DNA of 64,000 nt from Nocardioides kongjuensis (GCF_013409625.1 NZ_JACCBF010000001.1:4715001-4779000), one strand, 5' to 3'; positions 36,557 through 46,153 are shown, numbered from the stretch's first letter. The notes: generated from the letters alone by a model not told the origin. Made by a program: numbers and translations.

Positions 36557-37860
36557 GCGTCCTGGTCGTGGGCATCTCCCACAACTCCGCGCCGGTGTCG
36601 CTGCTCGAGCGGGTCGCGCTCGACCGCGACGGCGTGCACAAGCTGATCACCGACGCCGCGTCCTGCGAGCACGTCAGCGAGGCCACGGTGATCGCGACGT
36701 GCAACCGCCTCGAGATCTACACCGAGGTCGAGCGCTTCCACGGCAGCATCGAGCAGATCTCCCGCCTCCTGGTCGACCGGGCGGGCGAGACGACCGAGGC
36801 GATGCTCCCGCACCTCTACGTCCACTACGACGACGGTGCGATCTCCCACCTGTTCCAGGTCGCCGCGGGCCTGGACTCGATGGCGGTCGGCGAGGGCCAG
36901 ATCCTCGGCCAGACCCGCGAGGCCCTGCGCCGCGGGCAGGAGCTCGGCACCGTCGGCTCGGCGCTCAACAACCTGTTCCAGCAGGCACTGCGGGTCGGCA
37001 AGCGCACCCGTGCGGAGACGGAGATCGACCAGGTCGCCCCGACCCTGGTCAGCGCCGCTCTCGACGAGACGACCAAGGTCGTCGGCGCGGTCGAGGGCAA
37101 GCACGTCGTCGTGGTCGGCGCCGGCGCGATGGCCGGTCTGGCGACCGCGACCGCCAGCCGTCTCGGCGCCGGGCGCCTCTCCATCGTCAACCGGTCGGTG
37201 GACCGCGCGGTCCGCCTGGCCGTGCAGTACTCCGGCGAGGCCGTCCGGCTGGCCGACCTCGGCGACGAGCTGGCCACGGCCGACATCGTGATCAGCTGCA
37301 CCGGCTCGTCCGGCACGATCATCGACCGCGCGCTCCTGTCCCGCGTCCGCGGGGACGTCGAGCGGCCGCTGGCGCTGATCGACCTCGCGCTGCCCCACGA
37401 CATCGCGCCCGACGTGGCCGACCTGGCCGGAGTGCGACGCGTCGGGCTGGCCGAGCTCGCCGACCTGCTCCACGGCGGCGTCACCGGCCGCGAGGTCCAG
37501 GAGGTGCGCCGGATCCTGGGCGAGGAGGTCACCGCCTTCCTCGCCGCCCGCCGCCAGGCCAGCGTCACGCCCACCGTCGTCGCGCTCCGCTCGATGGCCA
37601 CCAACGTCGTCGACGCCGAGATGACCCGGCTCGAGGGCCGGCTGCCCGACCTCGACGACACGGTGCGCGAGGAGATCCGGCAGACCGTGCGCCGGGTCGC
37701 CGACAAGCTGCTCCACGAGCCGACCGTCCGGGTCAAGGAGCTCGCCAACGAGCAGGGCGCCGTCTCCTACGCCGCGGCGCTCGCGGAGCTGTTCGCGCTC
37801 GACCCGGACGCGGTCGACGCCGTCACCCGGCCCGTCGTGACCGAGGAGGGCCTGTCGTGA
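36553..37860 (+). CDS. hemA: glutamyl-tRNA reductase
   Basis: HemA reduces Glu-tRNA to glutamate-1-semialdehyde with NADPH, the first and rate-limiting step of C5-pathway heme synthesis. The 435-residue protein shows the catalytic Cys50 (ATCNRLEIY), SMAVGEGQILGQTREAL, VVVGAGAMAGLATATAS and the C-terminal dimerisation helices. Start ATG 36553 overlaps the rex stop; hemC overlaps its stop by 4 nt. Confidence 0.97.
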   Translation: MSVLVVGISHNSAPVSLLERVALDRDGVHKLITDAASCEHVSEATVIATCNRLEIYTEVERFHGSIEQISRLLVDRAGETTEAMLPHLYVHYDDGAISHLFQVAAGLDSMAVGEGQILGQTREALRRGQELGTVGSALNNLFQQALRVGKRTRAETEIDQVAPTLVSAALDETTKVVGAVEGKHVVVVGAGAMAGLATATASRLGAGRLSIVNRSVDRAVRLAVQYSGEAVRLADLGDELATADIVISCTGSSGTIIDRALLSRVRGDVERPLALIDLALPHDIAPDVADLAGVRRVGLAELADLLHGGVTGREVQEVRRILGEEVTAFLAARRQASVTPTVVALRSMATNVVDAEMTRLEGRLPDLDDTVREEIRQTVRRVADKLLHEPTVRVKELANEQGAVSYAAALAELFALDPDAVDAVTRPVVTEEGLS

Positions 37861-38879
37861 CCAACCTGCGCATCGGCACCCGCCGCAGCCTGCTGGCGAC
37901 CACCCAGTCCGGCCACGTCGCCGACGCCCTCGAGGCGCTCGGCACGCCGACCGAGCTGGTCGAGATCACCACCGACGGCGACCGCAGCCAGGCCAGCGGG
38001 GTCTCGCTGGTGGGCGCGCCCTCGACCGGGGTCTTCGTCAGCGCGCTGCGCGACGCGCTGCTCGCCGGTGAGGTCGACGTCGCCGTCCACTCGCTCAAGG
38101 ACCTCCCGACCTATGCGACCGAGGGCATCGCGCTGGCCGCCGTACCTCCGCGTGAGGACCCGCGCGACGTCGTCGTCGCCCGCGACGGCCTCACCCTCGG
38201 CGAGCTGCCGCAGGGCAGCAAGGTCGCCACCGGCTCCCCGCGCCGGGTCGCGCAGATCGAGGCGCTCGGTCTCGGTGTCGAGCTGGTCGGGGTCCGCGGC
38301 AACGTCGACACCCGGATCGGCCGGATCGCCGAGGGCACCTACGACGCCGTCGTGCTCGCCCGCGCCGGCCTGGCCCGGCTCGGCCGGCTCGACGAGGTCA
38401 CCGAGGTCCTCGACCCGCTCCAGGTGCTGCCGGCCCCCGGTCAGGGCGCCCTCGCCGTCGAGTGCCGCGCCGACGACACCGAGACCCTCGCGCTGCTCGC
38501 CCGGCTCGACGACCCCGGCACCCACGCCGCCGTCACCGCCGAGCGCACCTTGATGGCCACGCTCGAGGGCGGCTGCGCCGCACCGATCGGTGCCCTCGCC
38601 GAGGTCGCCGAGGGCGACGACGGGCCCGAGCTGTGGCTGCGGGCCGTGGTGCTCTCCGAGGACGGCGCGCTCGCCGTACGCCGCTCGGCGTCGGCCGCGC
38701 TCGGCACCGACCCCACGACCTGGCCGGCCGAGGCCGCCAAGCTCGGCGGCGACCTCGGCGCCGAGATGCTGGCCGACGGTGGCGACGAGCTGATGACCCA
38801 GCTGCGCGATGCGCAGTCGTCCACCCCCGAACCGAACGACCCCCCGTCCGCACGATCTGCAGAGGTGCACAACCCATGA
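37857..38879 (+). CDS. hemC: porphobilinogen deaminase (hydroxymethylbilane synthase)
   Basis: HemC polymerises four porphobilinogens into hydroxymethylbilane on a dipyrromethane cofactor. The 340-residue enzyme has LRIGTRRSLLATTQSG, VAVHSLKDLPT, GSPRRVAQIEAL, VRGNVDTR, LPAPGQGALAVE and the cofactor Cys240 in EGGCAAPIG. GTG 37857 overlaps the hemA stop; the stop overlaps the next ATG by 4 nt. The C-terminal 25 residues are Pro/Ser-rich and extend beyond the usual end. Confidence 0.96.
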   Translation: MTNLRIGTRRSLLATTQSGHVADALEALGTPTELVEITTDGDRSQASGVSLVGAPSTGVFVSALRDALLAGEVDVAVHSLKDLPTYATEGIALAAVPPREDPRDVVVARDGLTLGELPQGSKVATGSPRRVAQIEALGLGVELVGVRGNVDTRIGRIAEGTYDAVVLARAGLARLGRLDEVTEVLDPLQVLPAPGQGALAVECRADDTETLALLARLDDPGTHAAVTAERTLMATLEGGCAAPIGALAEVAEGDDGPELWLRAVVLSEDGALAVRRSASAALGTDPTTWPAEAAKLGGDLGAEMLADGGDELMTQLRDAQSSTPEPNDPPSARSAEVHNP

Positions 38880-40549
38880 CGCGAGCCACGACAGCCAAGA
38901 AGGCTGCTTCGACTCCCGCCGCCGCCCAGGTCCACCCCGGAGGCCCCGGCTTCACGGCCTTCGTCGGCACCGGCCCCGGCGACCCCGACCTGCTCACCGT
39001 GCGTGCCGTCAGGTTGATCGAGGACGCCGACGTCGTGATCACCGAGGACCCGGGTCACGCCGACCTGGTCGCCGTGGTGCGCGCGCGTGCCGCGCAGGTC
39101 GGCGACGAGACGGCCGCGGAGCCCGAGATCGTCGACGGCGGGTTCGGTGAGGACGGCCAGCCGCTGACCCACGCCGCTCGGGCGAAGGTCGTCGTCAAGC
39201 AGGCCAAGCGCGGCCTGCGCGTCGTCCGCCTGCTCGGTGGGGACCCGTTCCTGTACGCGTCCGGGCCGGAGGAGGCCCAGGCGGTCGCCAAGGCCGGCCT
39301 CGCGTTCGAGGTCGTCCCGGGCGTCTCCTCGGTCGGCGCCGTCCCGGCCTACGCCGGCATCCCGCTGACCACCAAGGACCACCGCGAGGTGGCCGTGGTG
39401 ACCTGCGGTGACAAGGTCGACTGGAGCCGGTACGCCGACACCCCGACCCTGGTGCTGCTCTCGGCCGTCGGCCAGATCGCCGACATCGCCAAGCAGCTCA
39501 TCGCCATCGGCCGCTCGCCGCAGACCCCGGTCGCGATGACCCGGGTCGGCACGACCACCGAGCAGGAGACGATCACCTCCACGCTCGAGCACATCGCCGC
39601 CGACGTCCGTGCCGCGCGGATCGCCCCGCCCGCGATCACCGTCATCGGTGCCGTCGTCGACCTGCGCGAGAAGCTGTCCTGGTTCGAGACCAAGCCGCTG
39701 TTCGGCTGGCGGGTGCTGGTGCCGCGCACCAAGGAGCAGTCGGCGTCGCTGTCCAACCGGATCCGCGAGTTCGGTGGCGTCCCGGAGGAGGTCCCCACGA
39801 TCTCCGTCGAGCCGCCGCGCAACCCGCAGCAGATGGACAAGGCCGTCCGCGGTCTCGTCGAGGGTCGCTACGAGTGGATCGCGTTCACCTCGGTGAACGC
39901 CGTCAAGGCGGTCCGCGAGAAGTTCGAGGAGTACGGCCTCGACGCCCGTGCCTTCTCCGGCCTCAAGATCGCCGCCGTCGGCGAGAAGACCGCCCAGGCG
40001 ATCGCCGACTGGGGCCTGCGCGCCGACCTCGTCCCCTCGGGCGAGCAGTCCGCCGCCGGTCTCCTCGAGGACTGGCCCGAGTACGACGAGCAGCTGGACC
40101 CGATCAACCGGGTGTTCCTGCCGCGTGCCGACATCGCGACCGAGAACCTCGTCGCGGGCCTGATCGACCTCGGCTGGGAGTGCGACGACGTCACCGCGTA
40201 CCGCACCGTCCGGGCCGCCCCGCCGCCGGCGCCGACCCGCGACGCGATCAAGACCGGCAAGTTCGACGCCGTCGTGTTCACGTCGTCCTCGACCGTGCGC
40301 AACCTGGTCGGCATCGCCGGCAAGCCGCACCCGTCGACGATCATCGCGGTGATCGGGCCGGCCACGGCCAAGACGGCCGAGGAGCACGGCCTGCGGGTCG
40401 ACGTGCTGGCCCCCAAGCCGGACGTCGAGCTGCTCGTCGAGGCCCTCGCCGGCTTCGGTGCCAGCCGCCGTGCCGCGATGCTCGAGGCCGGCGAGCCGGT
40501 CACGAAGCCGAGCGACCGCAAGCCCTCGGCTCGGCGTCGCAAGGCCTGA
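38876..40549 (+). CDS. hemD: bifunctional uroporphyrinogen-III C-methyltransferase/synthase
   Basis: The 557-residue fusion joins a SAM-dependent uroporphyrinogen-III methyltransferase (about 25-270; FVGTGPGDPDLLTVRA, LLGGDPFLYASGPEEA, VVPGVSSVGAVPAYAGIPLT) to uroporphyrinogen-III synthase (about 285-530; VLVPRTKEQSASLSNRI, FTSVNAVKAV, KIAAVGEKTAQAI, VVFTSSSTVRNLV). It thus serves both heme and siroheme/cobalamin branches; such CobA/HemD fusions are common in actinobacteria. The methyltransferase start is atypical, with a Thr/Ala/Lys-rich lead of about 25 residues. The Lys/Arg-rich end meets a nested repeat element. Confidence 0.94.
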   Translation: MTRATTAKKAASTPAAAQVHPGGPGFTAFVGTGPGDPDLLTVRAVRLIEDADVVITEDPGHADLVAVVRARAAQVGDETAAEPEIVDGGFGEDGQPLTHAARAKVVVKQAKRGLRVVRLLGGDPFLYASGPEEAQAVAKAGLAFEVVPGVSSVGAVPAYAGIPLTTKDHREVAVVTCGDKVDWSRYADTPTLVLLSAVGQIADIAKQLIAIGRSPQTPVAMTRVGTTTEQETITSTLEHIAADVRAARIAPPAITVIGAVVDLREKLSWFETKPLFGWRVLVPRTKEQSASLSNRIREFGGVPEEVPTISVEPPRNPQQMDKAVRGLVEGRYEWIAFTSVNAVKAVREKFEEYGLDARAFSGLKIAAVGEKTAQAIADWGLRADLVPSGEQSAAGLLEDWPEYDEQLDPINRVFLPRADIATENLVAGLIDLGWECDDVTAYRTVRAAPPPAPTRDAIKTGKFDAVVFTSSSTVRNLVGIAGKPHPSTIIAVIGPATAKTAEEHGLRVDVLAPKPDVELLVEALAGFGASRRAAMLEAGEPVTKPSDRKPSARRRKA

Positions 40550-40659
40550 CCCGGCCCGAACTGGCTCGTTTCTCCCGCCGACCCGGCAGAAAGTGGCTCC
40601 TGCACAGGCCACTTCCTGCCGGGTCAGTGCATTTCGGGAGCCAGTTCGTGCCGGGTCGG
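40548..40659. repeat. nested inverted-repeat element, copy 2 (terminator-like)
   Basis: It begins in the stop codon of the cobA/hemD gene. Inner arms GACCCGGCAGAAAGTGGC (40580-40597) and GCCACTTCCTGCCGGGTC (40608-40625) differ from perfect pairing at one base; outer arms GACCCGGCCCGAACTGGC (40548-40565) and GCCAGTTCGTGCCGGGTC (40640-40657) at one base. Order, arm sequences and position at a stop codon match the copy at 8834-8935. Confidence 0.8.
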
Positions 40660-40712
40660 TGCAACCTGAGGGCGTGGTCACCACGTTGGGTGCGTCATGG
40701 AGCGGATGACCG

Positions 40713-41237
40713 ATGCGTGACGAGGACGAGTTCGTCGCCTTCGCCCAGGGGGCGCGCGACCGGCTGCGCCGCACGGCGTACCTGTTGTGCGGGGACTGGG
40801 ACCGGGCGGCCGACCACGTCCAGGACGCGCTGATCCGGGTGTATGTCGCGTGGCCACGGCTGACCCGGGCCGGGCGCGAGTACGCCTATGCCCGCAAGGC
40901 GCTGGTCAGCGTCGTGCTCGACCACGCCCGGCGCCGGTCGAGCACCGAGCTGGTCGTCGAGGCCGACCACCAGCGGCCCGACGGGATCGACGTCGCCGAG
41001 CTGGTCAGTGCCCGGGAGGCCCTGCTGCAGATGATGGCCGAGCTGCCACCGCGGCAGCGGGCCTGCGTGGTGCTGCGGTACTTCGACGACCTCAGCGTCG
41101 CCGACACCGCGAAGGCACTCGGGTGCAGCGAGGGCACCGTCAAGAGCCAGACCGCGCGTGCGCTGGACCGGCTCCGCTCCGTGTTCGAGGACTCGTCGCT
41201 CGGCGAGCTGACCCTGGGAGGAGCGCAGACATGGTGA
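40713..41237 (+). CDS. SigE-family ECF sigma factor
   Basis: The 174-residue protein has region 2 (LRRTAYLLCGDWDRAADHVQDALIRVYVAWPR in consecutive segments) and region 4 (LPPRQRACVVLRYFDDLSVADTAKALGCSEGTVKSQTARAL). This is the actinobacterial SigE-family type that is usually coupled to a membrane anti-sigma factor; the next gene overlaps by 7 nt and fits that role. Target promoters unknown. Confidence 0.88.
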   Translation: MRDEDEFVAFAQGARDRLRRTAYLLCGDWDRAADHVQDALIRVYVAWPRLTRAGREYAYARKALVSVVLDHARRRSSTELVVEADHQRPDGIDVAELVSAREALLQMMAELPPRQRACVVLRYFDDLSVADTAKALGCSEGTVKSQTARALDRLRSVFEDSSLGELTLGGAQTW

Positions 41238-42580
41238 ACGAGATGCGGACCCTGCTGCACGAGGCGGCGGCGACCCCGCCCGCCGACGACATCGACCTGG
41301 CGGCCGTGCTCGCCGGCGGCCGTCGGCGGGTACGACGGCGCCGGGCGCGCGTCGCCGGGGGCCTGGCCGTCGCGGTGGTCGGCGTGGTCGCCGTGAGCAC
41401 GCTCGTCGGCCGCGGGTCCGACGGCCGGGACACGCCGGCGGCGAGCGTCGTACCGCGCCCGGACGGGCCGGTCGTCCGGCTGTCCGACGCCCACCGGGCC
41501 AAGGCGGGCGTCGACTACGACCTGCTGTCGTCGTACACGAACAAGGACCTCGACGCCGCCAACGGGCAGTACTACGACGGCGTCACCGACGACGGGAAGA
41601 TCCTGTTCCGCGACGGCCCGCACGGGCCGCAGAACAAGATCCGCTACGCCCTGCTCGACCCCGCCACGGGCGCGAAGGACTGGCTGCCGCCGATCGACAC
41701 GGGAGACCAGGTCTGGCCGACCGAGCTCGGTGCCGACCGGTTGGTGCTGGCCTACGCGCCACCCGACGACGGCGCCGACCTGGTGGGACGGCTCCGGGCC
41801 TACGTCTACGACCGGGCGGCCCGGTCCTGGTCGAGCGTCACCTGGCCCACGCTGCCCCGGGTGTCGGGTCTTCGCAGCCCGGTGATGGGGCCCGACGACC
41901 GGTTGTACGTCGGTGTCCCGGCGACGGTCGGCTCGCCGCCCCCCGGCGGCTGGCCGACAGGACCCGACGGGGAGGCCGACGACGCGGACGCCGAGGGTGA
42001 CACCTACGACCTGTGGTCGGTCTCGCTGACGGATCCCTCCGACGTGCGCGACGAGGGCTTGCGTGTCGGTGCCGTCGCGTTCACCGGCGACACCATGGTC
42101 TGGAGCGCCCGCGCCAACGGGAAGAACGACCGGATCCACGTCCGCGACCTCGCCACCGGCGCCGAGCACGACTTCGACCCGCACTCCGGCAAGCGGTGCA
42201 ACCTGCTCGGATTCGGGGCGGTGGGAGACCGGATCGTGCTCAGCCAGTACTGCGGCACCTACGACGACGGCCGCGACGACCGGGTCCAGGTCCTCACCAC
42301 CGACGGCGACCTGGTCACCACGATCCAGGGCAGCGGCATCGACGGCTGGGCGACCGGCGGGCTCCTGCGGGTGACGTCCTACGCGCGCAACCGGGCCGGG
42401 ACCTACGTCTACGAGCTCGACAGCGGCCGCTTCGTGCGCGTGTCCGACGCCAACTCGTCGTACGGGCTCGGTGGGCCGGTGCCCGACGGCTACCTGCTGT
42501 GGGACACGCCCGTCGGTAGGTCGAGCGGCCCGCAGGAGCCGATCCCCGGCGCCACCCAGTGGCTGGCGAGGTGGCGCTGA
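41231..42580 (+). CDS. membrane protein, probable anti-sigma partner
   Basis: The 449-residue protein has a cytoplasmic N-terminal segment ([30 protein letters not shown]), one membrane helix ([19 protein letters not shown]) and a large extracytoplasmic beta-propeller-like domain with repeated strands ([41 protein letters not shown]). The start overlaps the sigma gene by 7 nt, so it is probably its anti-sigma factor and sensor; no zinc-finger anti-sigma motif is present. Ligand unknown. Confidence 0.72.
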   Translation: MVNEMRTLLHEAAATPPADDIDLAAVLAGGRRRVRRRRARVAGGLAVAVVGVVAVSTLVGRGSDGRDTPAASVVPRPDGPVVRLSDAHRAKAGVDYDLLSSYTNKDLDAANGQYYDGVTDDGKILFRDGPHGPQNKIRYALLDPATGAKDWLPPIDTGDQVWPTELGADRLVLAYAPPDDGADLVGRLRAYVYDRAARSWSSVTWPTLPRVSGLRSPVMGPDDRLYVGVPATVGSPPPGGWPTGPDGEADDADAEGDTYDLWSVSLTDPSDVRDEGLRVGAVAFTGDTMVWSARANGKNDRIHVRDLATGAEHDFDPHSGKRCNLLGFGAVGDRIVLSQYCGTYDDGRDDRVQVLTTDGDLVTTIQGSGIDGWATGGLLRVTSYARNRAGTYVYELDSGRFVRVSDANSSYGLGGPVPDGYLLWDTPVGRSSGPQEPIPGATQWLARWR

Positions 42581-42634
42581 GGCCCGGCTGGGGAGCGGCT
42601 GGGGAGTGGCTGGGAGGCGGCGGGGGCCCTGCGG

Positions 42635-42640
42635 GACAAT
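42635..42640 (+). promoter_or_regulatory. -10 box for the hemB leader ORF
   Basis: GACAAT lies exactly 6 nt before the GTG of the 24-codon leader ORF. The same hexamer and spacing occur before hemL (47729-47734), which suggests leaderless transcripts from matching promoters for two heme genes. Confidence 0.5.
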
Positions 42641-42646
42641 GGCGGG

Positions 42647-42721
42647 GTGAATCACCCCACGAAGCTCTGCGCCTTCCCCGCTGCGCTCTCCCGACGCACA
42701 ACGTCGTGGGGACCCCGATGA
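42647..42721 (+). CDS. 24-residue leader ORF upstream of hemB
   Basis: A GTG-initiated ORF encodes [24 protein letters not shown]; its TGA overlaps the hemB ATG (ATGA). A near copy, 64 of 75 bases identical and of the same length, lies at 57920-57994 on the other strand in front of a different gene. CCCCACGA (42655-42662) can pair with TCGTGGGG (42704-42711), which contains the hemB ribosome binding site (GGGGA, 42708-42712); translation of the leader would open this stem. Thus it is probably a translational coupling or attenuation device. Whether the peptide itself acts is unknown. Confidence 0.65.
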   Translation: MNHPTKLCAFPAALSRRTTSWGPR

Positions 42722-43713
42722 ACGAGATCCTGCGACCGATCGTCCGTCCCCGTCGCCTGCGGACCTCGGCGGCGATGCGCGACCTCGTCGCCGAGACCAC
42801 CCTGCGTCCCGAGCAGCTGGTGCTGCCCGCGTTCGTGCGCGAGGGTGCCAGCGAGCCGACGCCGATCAGCTCGATGCCGGGCGTCGTCCAGCACACGCGG
42901 GACTCGCTGCGCAAGGCGGCGGTCGAGGCGGCGGAGGCGGGGCTGCGCGGGATCATGCTGTTCGGCGTGCCGCAGGCCAAGGACGCCACCGGGACCGGCG
43001 CCACCGACCCCGACGGGATCCTCAACGTCGCGATCGCCGACGTCGTCAGCGAGGTCGGCGACGCACTGGTCGTGATGGGCGACCTGTGCCTCGACGAGTT
43101 CACCGACCACGGCCACTGCGGCGTCCTCGACGCGGCCGGTCGGGTCGACAACGACGCCACCCTGGAGCGCTACGCCGACATGGCCGTCGTCCAGGCGCAG
43201 GCCGGCGCCGGCATGGTCGGGCCCAGCGGCATGATGGACGGCCAGGTCGCGGTGATCCGCGCGGCCCTCGACGGCGCCGGGCTCACCGACACCGGGATCC
43301 TCGCCTACTCGGCGAAGTACGCCTCGGCCTTCTTCGGCCCCTTCCGCGAGGCCGTCGACAGCTCCCTGCAGGGCGACCGCCGGACCTACCAGCAGGACGG
43401 GCGGCGCAACGCCAACGAGGGCGTCCGCGAGGCCCTGCTCGACATCGAGGAAGGCGCCGACGTCGTCATGGTGAAGCCGGCGCTGGCCTACCTGGACGTA
43501 TTGCGCCGTGTGGCCGATGCGGCCAGCGAGCTCGGCGTGCCGACGGCGGCGTACAACATCTCAGGGGAGTACGCCATGCTCGAGGCCGCCGCGGCGCACG
43601 GCTGGATCGACCGCGAGCCCGCGATCCTCGAGACGCTCACCTCGATCCGGCGGGCCGGCGCGGACATCATCCTCACCTACTGGGCCACCGAAGCCGCCGG
43701 CCTGCTGCGCTGA
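42718..43713 (+). CDS. hemB: porphobilinogen synthase (delta-aminolevulinate dehydratase)
   Basis: HemB condenses two 5-aminolevulinates to porphobilinogen. The 331-residue enzyme has [50 protein letters not shown], the catalytic Lys segments [17 protein letters not shown] and [11 protein letters not shown], and [11 protein letters not shown]. The ATG at 42718 overlaps the stop of the 24-codon leader ORF; the leader frame and the SD-containing stem suggest coupled translation. The 3' end overlaps the convergent glycosyltransferase gene by 41 bp. Confidence 0.96.
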   Translation: MNEILRPIVRPRRLRTSAAMRDLVAETTLRPEQLVLPAFVREGASEPTPISSMPGVVQHTRDSLRKAAVEAAEAGLRGIMLFGVPQAKDATGTGATDPDGILNVAIADVVSEVGDALVVMGDLCLDEFTDHGHCGVLDAAGRVDNDATLERYADMAVVQAQAGAGMVGPSGMMDGQVAVIRAALDGAGLTDTGILAYSAKYASAFFGPFREAVDSSLQGDRRTYQQDGRRNANEGVREALLDIEEGADVVMVKPALAYLDVLRRVADAASELGVPTAAYNISGEYAMLEAAAAHGWIDREPAILETLTSIRRAGADIILTYWATEAAGLLR

Positions 43714-44680
43714 CCCGGAGCGCCGCGAGCTCCTCGGCGAGCGACTGGTTGCGGGCCCGCAGCCGCCGGATGGCCTTCCGCTTCCTCTCGAGCGCGGCGG
43801 ACGCGGCCTCGAACGCCCCGCGGGTCCCCTCGAGGTGGGTCCAGAGGTCGGCGATCTCGGCGATGGCACCCTGGTGGGCCGTCGCGACGTCCTGGGCGTA
43901 CGCCGTCGTGGCGATCAGGGCGGTCCCCAGCTCGGCGAAGGCGCGGGCGCGGAAGTCGCGCTGGGCGAGGTCGGCGCCGAGCAGCTCGGCGCTGATCCGC
44001 CGGTTCTCGGCCGCGCGCCGGGCCAGGTCGACGTCGGAGCGCTCCGCAGCCGGCAGGCTCACGCCCTCGACGGCGTGCCGGGTGGCCAGCCGCAGGCCCG
44101 GGGTGTCGAGGAACGCACGCCACATGTGCAGGTCGCTCCACACGTCGGTGGGCGCGGGCTGCCACCCGTGCACCAGGCTCCGGTACGCCGCGAGCCGGTA
44201 GCCCGCCACGCTGGGGCCGAAGAAGTTGAACCGCTCGGTGCGCATCCGCTCACGGGTGTGCGGGTCGGCGAGGTCGCCGAGGTGCACGGCGAGCCCGCCG
44301 TCGGTCAGCAGCCGGACCTGGAGCAGGTTGCCGAAGTCCGCTTCGGCGAGCAGCTGCTGCAGCTCGGTGAGGTGGCCGGGGAACCAGAGGTCGTCGTCGG
44401 CGACCTGCGCCACGAGCGGGCGCTCGAACTCGTCGACCTCCTCGAGCACACGGTGGCGGTGCGCCTCGCCGTGCCGCTCGCCCTTGGGCAGGTCGAGGAC
44501 GCGGACCCGCGGGTCGCGATCGGCGTACTCCTGCGCGCAGGCGGCTGTCTCCGGCGGTGCGCCGTCGCAGATCACCACCAGGTCGAAGTCGGTGACCGTC
44601 TGCGCCAGCACCGACTCGATGGCGAGTGGCAGCATCGCTGGTGGGCGGTGCACGGGCAGCAGGATCGTGAACCCGGTCAC
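43673..44680 (-). CDS. GT-A family 2 glycosyltransferase
   Basis: The 335-residue protein begins [37 protein letters not shown], the nucleotide-sugar-binding start of family 2, and has the DxD-like motif [13 protein letters not shown] helical C-terminal part (about 240-335) is charged and coiled-coil-like ([26 protein letters not shown]). Sugar and acceptor unknown. GTG 44680 overlaps the oxidoreductase 3' region only by adjacency (4 nt gap). It is the last gene of a three-gene minus-strand operon and overlaps the hemB 3' end. Confidence 0.85.
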   Translation of the reverse strand: MTGFTILLPVHRPPAMLPLAIESVLAQTVTDFDLVVICDGAPPETAACAQEYADRDPRVRVLDLPKGERHGEAHRHRVLEEVDEFERPLVAQVADDDLWFPGHLTELQQLLAEADFGNLLQVRLLTDGGLAVHLGDLADPHTRERMRTERFNFFGPSVAGYRLAAYRSLVHGWQPAPTDVWSDLHMWRAFLDTPGLRLATRHAVEGVSLPAAERSDVDLARRAAENRRISAELLGADLAQRDFRARAFAELGTALIATTAYAQDVATAHQGAIAEIADLWTHLEGTRGAFEAASAALERKRKAIRRLRARNQSLAEELAALRVSAAGRRLRWPSR

Positions 44681-44684
44681 CTGG

Positions 44685-45611
44685 TCACCCGGTCGCTCCC
44701 GGGAGCCCGGCCATCGTCCGCAGGGTGGCGATGGCCCCGACCACCGCGAGGGCGTCGCCCGCGCTGGACCGGGGCGGCGGGCCGCCCGCCAGGTGGTCGA
44801 GGAAGGCCCGCAGCTCCGCCTCGAGCGGGAGGTCCGCGCCGACGGGTCGCTCCCGGGTCTCGGGGGTGATCTCGACCCCGTCGACGGTGCCGGCCAGGAC
44901 GATCCGGTCGTCCCACGAGTCGGCCAGCTGGCCGGAACCGTGCTCACCGACCACGACGACCGTGCGACGGTTCACCGGGTGGTCGGCGGACACCTCGCAG
45001 GTGACCAGCGGTCCGTCGTCGTCGCGCAGGACCGCGAGCAGGCCGGTGCCCGAGGCATCGGGCGCGACCGCGAACCGCGGCTGGGGTACGCGGCCGAGGA
45101 TCTCGACCGCGATCGACAGGTCGTGGGGCAGCAGGATCCACACCGCGTCGACGTCGCGGTGCGGGTTGCCCCAGCCGAGCCGGTGGCTGGTGATGCTGCG
45201 GATCGGTCCGAAGGCTCCGTTGCGGGCCAGTCGGGCGAGCTCGACGACGCCCGGGTGGTAGCGCCACTTGTCCATCACGAAGATCCGCTCGCCGGCGGCC
45301 GCGACCAGCTCTGCGGCGGAGGTCGGGTCCGCGGTGAGCGGCTTCTCGACGAACATCGGGCGGTCGCGGGGGAGCAGTGCGCGCACGCACTCGGCATGGC
45401 GCACCGTGACCGGCGCGACGACGTACCCGTCGGCGTCGGGGAGCTCCCCGGCCGAGGGCACCACCGAGGCGGCCCCGCTCGCGAGGGCGGCCTTCCGTGA
45501 GGCCTCCGACGGCACGGCGACGTGCACCTCGGCGCCGAGCGCCCGCAGGTCCCGGAAGATCAACCGTCCCCAGCGGCCGAAGCCGACGAGGCCGACGACG
45601 GGCGCGCTCAC
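44685..45611 (-). CDS. Gfo/Idh/MocA-type oxidoreductase
   Basis: The 308-residue protein has VVGLVGFGRWGRLIFRDL (NAD(P)-binding), FVEKPLTADP (the family's EKP motif) and a C-terminal alpha/beta domain with WGNPHRDVDAVWILLPHDLSIAVEI. Such enzymes often make keto- or amino-sugar precursors. GTG 45611 overlaps the upstream epimerase-like stop by 4 nt. Between an RmlC-like cupin and a glycosyltransferase it probably works on a nucleotide sugar for a surface glycan. Confidence 0.83.
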   Translation of the reverse strand: MSAPVVGLVGFGRWGRLIFRDLRALGAEVHVAVPSEASRKAALASGAASVVPSAGELPDADGYVVAPVTVRHAECVRALLPRDRPMFVEKPLTADPTSAAELVAAAGERIFVMDKWRYHPGVVELARLARNGAFGPIRSITSHRLGWGNPHRDVDAVWILLPHDLSIAVEILGRVPQPRFAVAPDASGTGLLAVLRDDDGPLVTCEVSADHPVNRRTVVVVGEHGSGQLADSWDDRIVLAGTVDGVEITPETRERPVGADLPLEAELRAFLDHLAGGPPPRSSAGDALAVVGAIATLRTMAGLPGATG

Positions 45612-46153
45612 CGCTCGGCTCCGGAGAGGTACGCCGAGCGCATGGTCGCGAAGTCCGGTGCCTCGCGGTCTCGCCGGGACAGCAGCGGAGCAGAGTCCAG
45701 CCGCCAGTCGAGGCCGAGTGCGGGGTCGTCGTACCTGCAGCCGAGCTCGTCGGCGACGTTCCAGTACCGGTCGACGCCGTACAGGTGGACGCTCGGCACC
45801 GGGAACCAGAAGCCGTGGCACACGCCGGGCGGGATCGCGACGGCCGTCGGCTGGTCGGCGTCGATGGTCAGCTGCGTGGACCGCCCCGAGGTCGGGCTGT
45901 CGGGGCGCAGGTCGTGCAGACCAAGGACCAGGGTGCCGGCGAGGACGGTGAGGTAGTCGTGGTGGGTGACGTGCACGTGCACCCCGCGCAGCACGCCCGC
46001 ACGGGAACGGACCGCGTTCCACTGGACAGGGCGGACGTCGAGCGGCCACTCGTCGCGGAACACCTCCACGAACTGACCTCGCTCGTCCGCGTGGGCGGTG
46101 AGGTCCACGACCTGCACGCCGGCCGGCACGGTGTCCTCGGTCGTGACCACCAC
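45608..46153 (-). CDS. RmlC-like sugar epimerase (cupin)
   Basis: The 181-residue protein matches the dTDP-4-dehydrorhamnose 3,5-epimerase family: DERGQFVEVFRDEW, VQWNAVRSRAGVLRGVHVH, YLTVLAGTLVLGLHDLR and IPPGVCHGFWFP. The catalytic His of RmlC (RGLHFQ-like) is present as RGVHVH. It may be a 3,5- or 3-epimerase, or an isomerase of the FdtA/WxcM-like cupins. First gene of the three-gene operon; the second gene overlaps by 4 nt. Confidence 0.78.
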   Translation of the reverse strand: MVVTTEDTVPAGVQVVDLTAHADERGQFVEVFRDEWPLDVRPVQWNAVRSRAGVLRGVHVHVTHHDYLTVLAGTLVLGLHDLRPDSPTSGRSTQLTIDADQPTAVAIPPGVCHGFWFPVPSVHLYGVDRYWNVADELGCRYDDPALGLDWRLDSAPLLSRRDREAPDFATMRSAYLSGAER

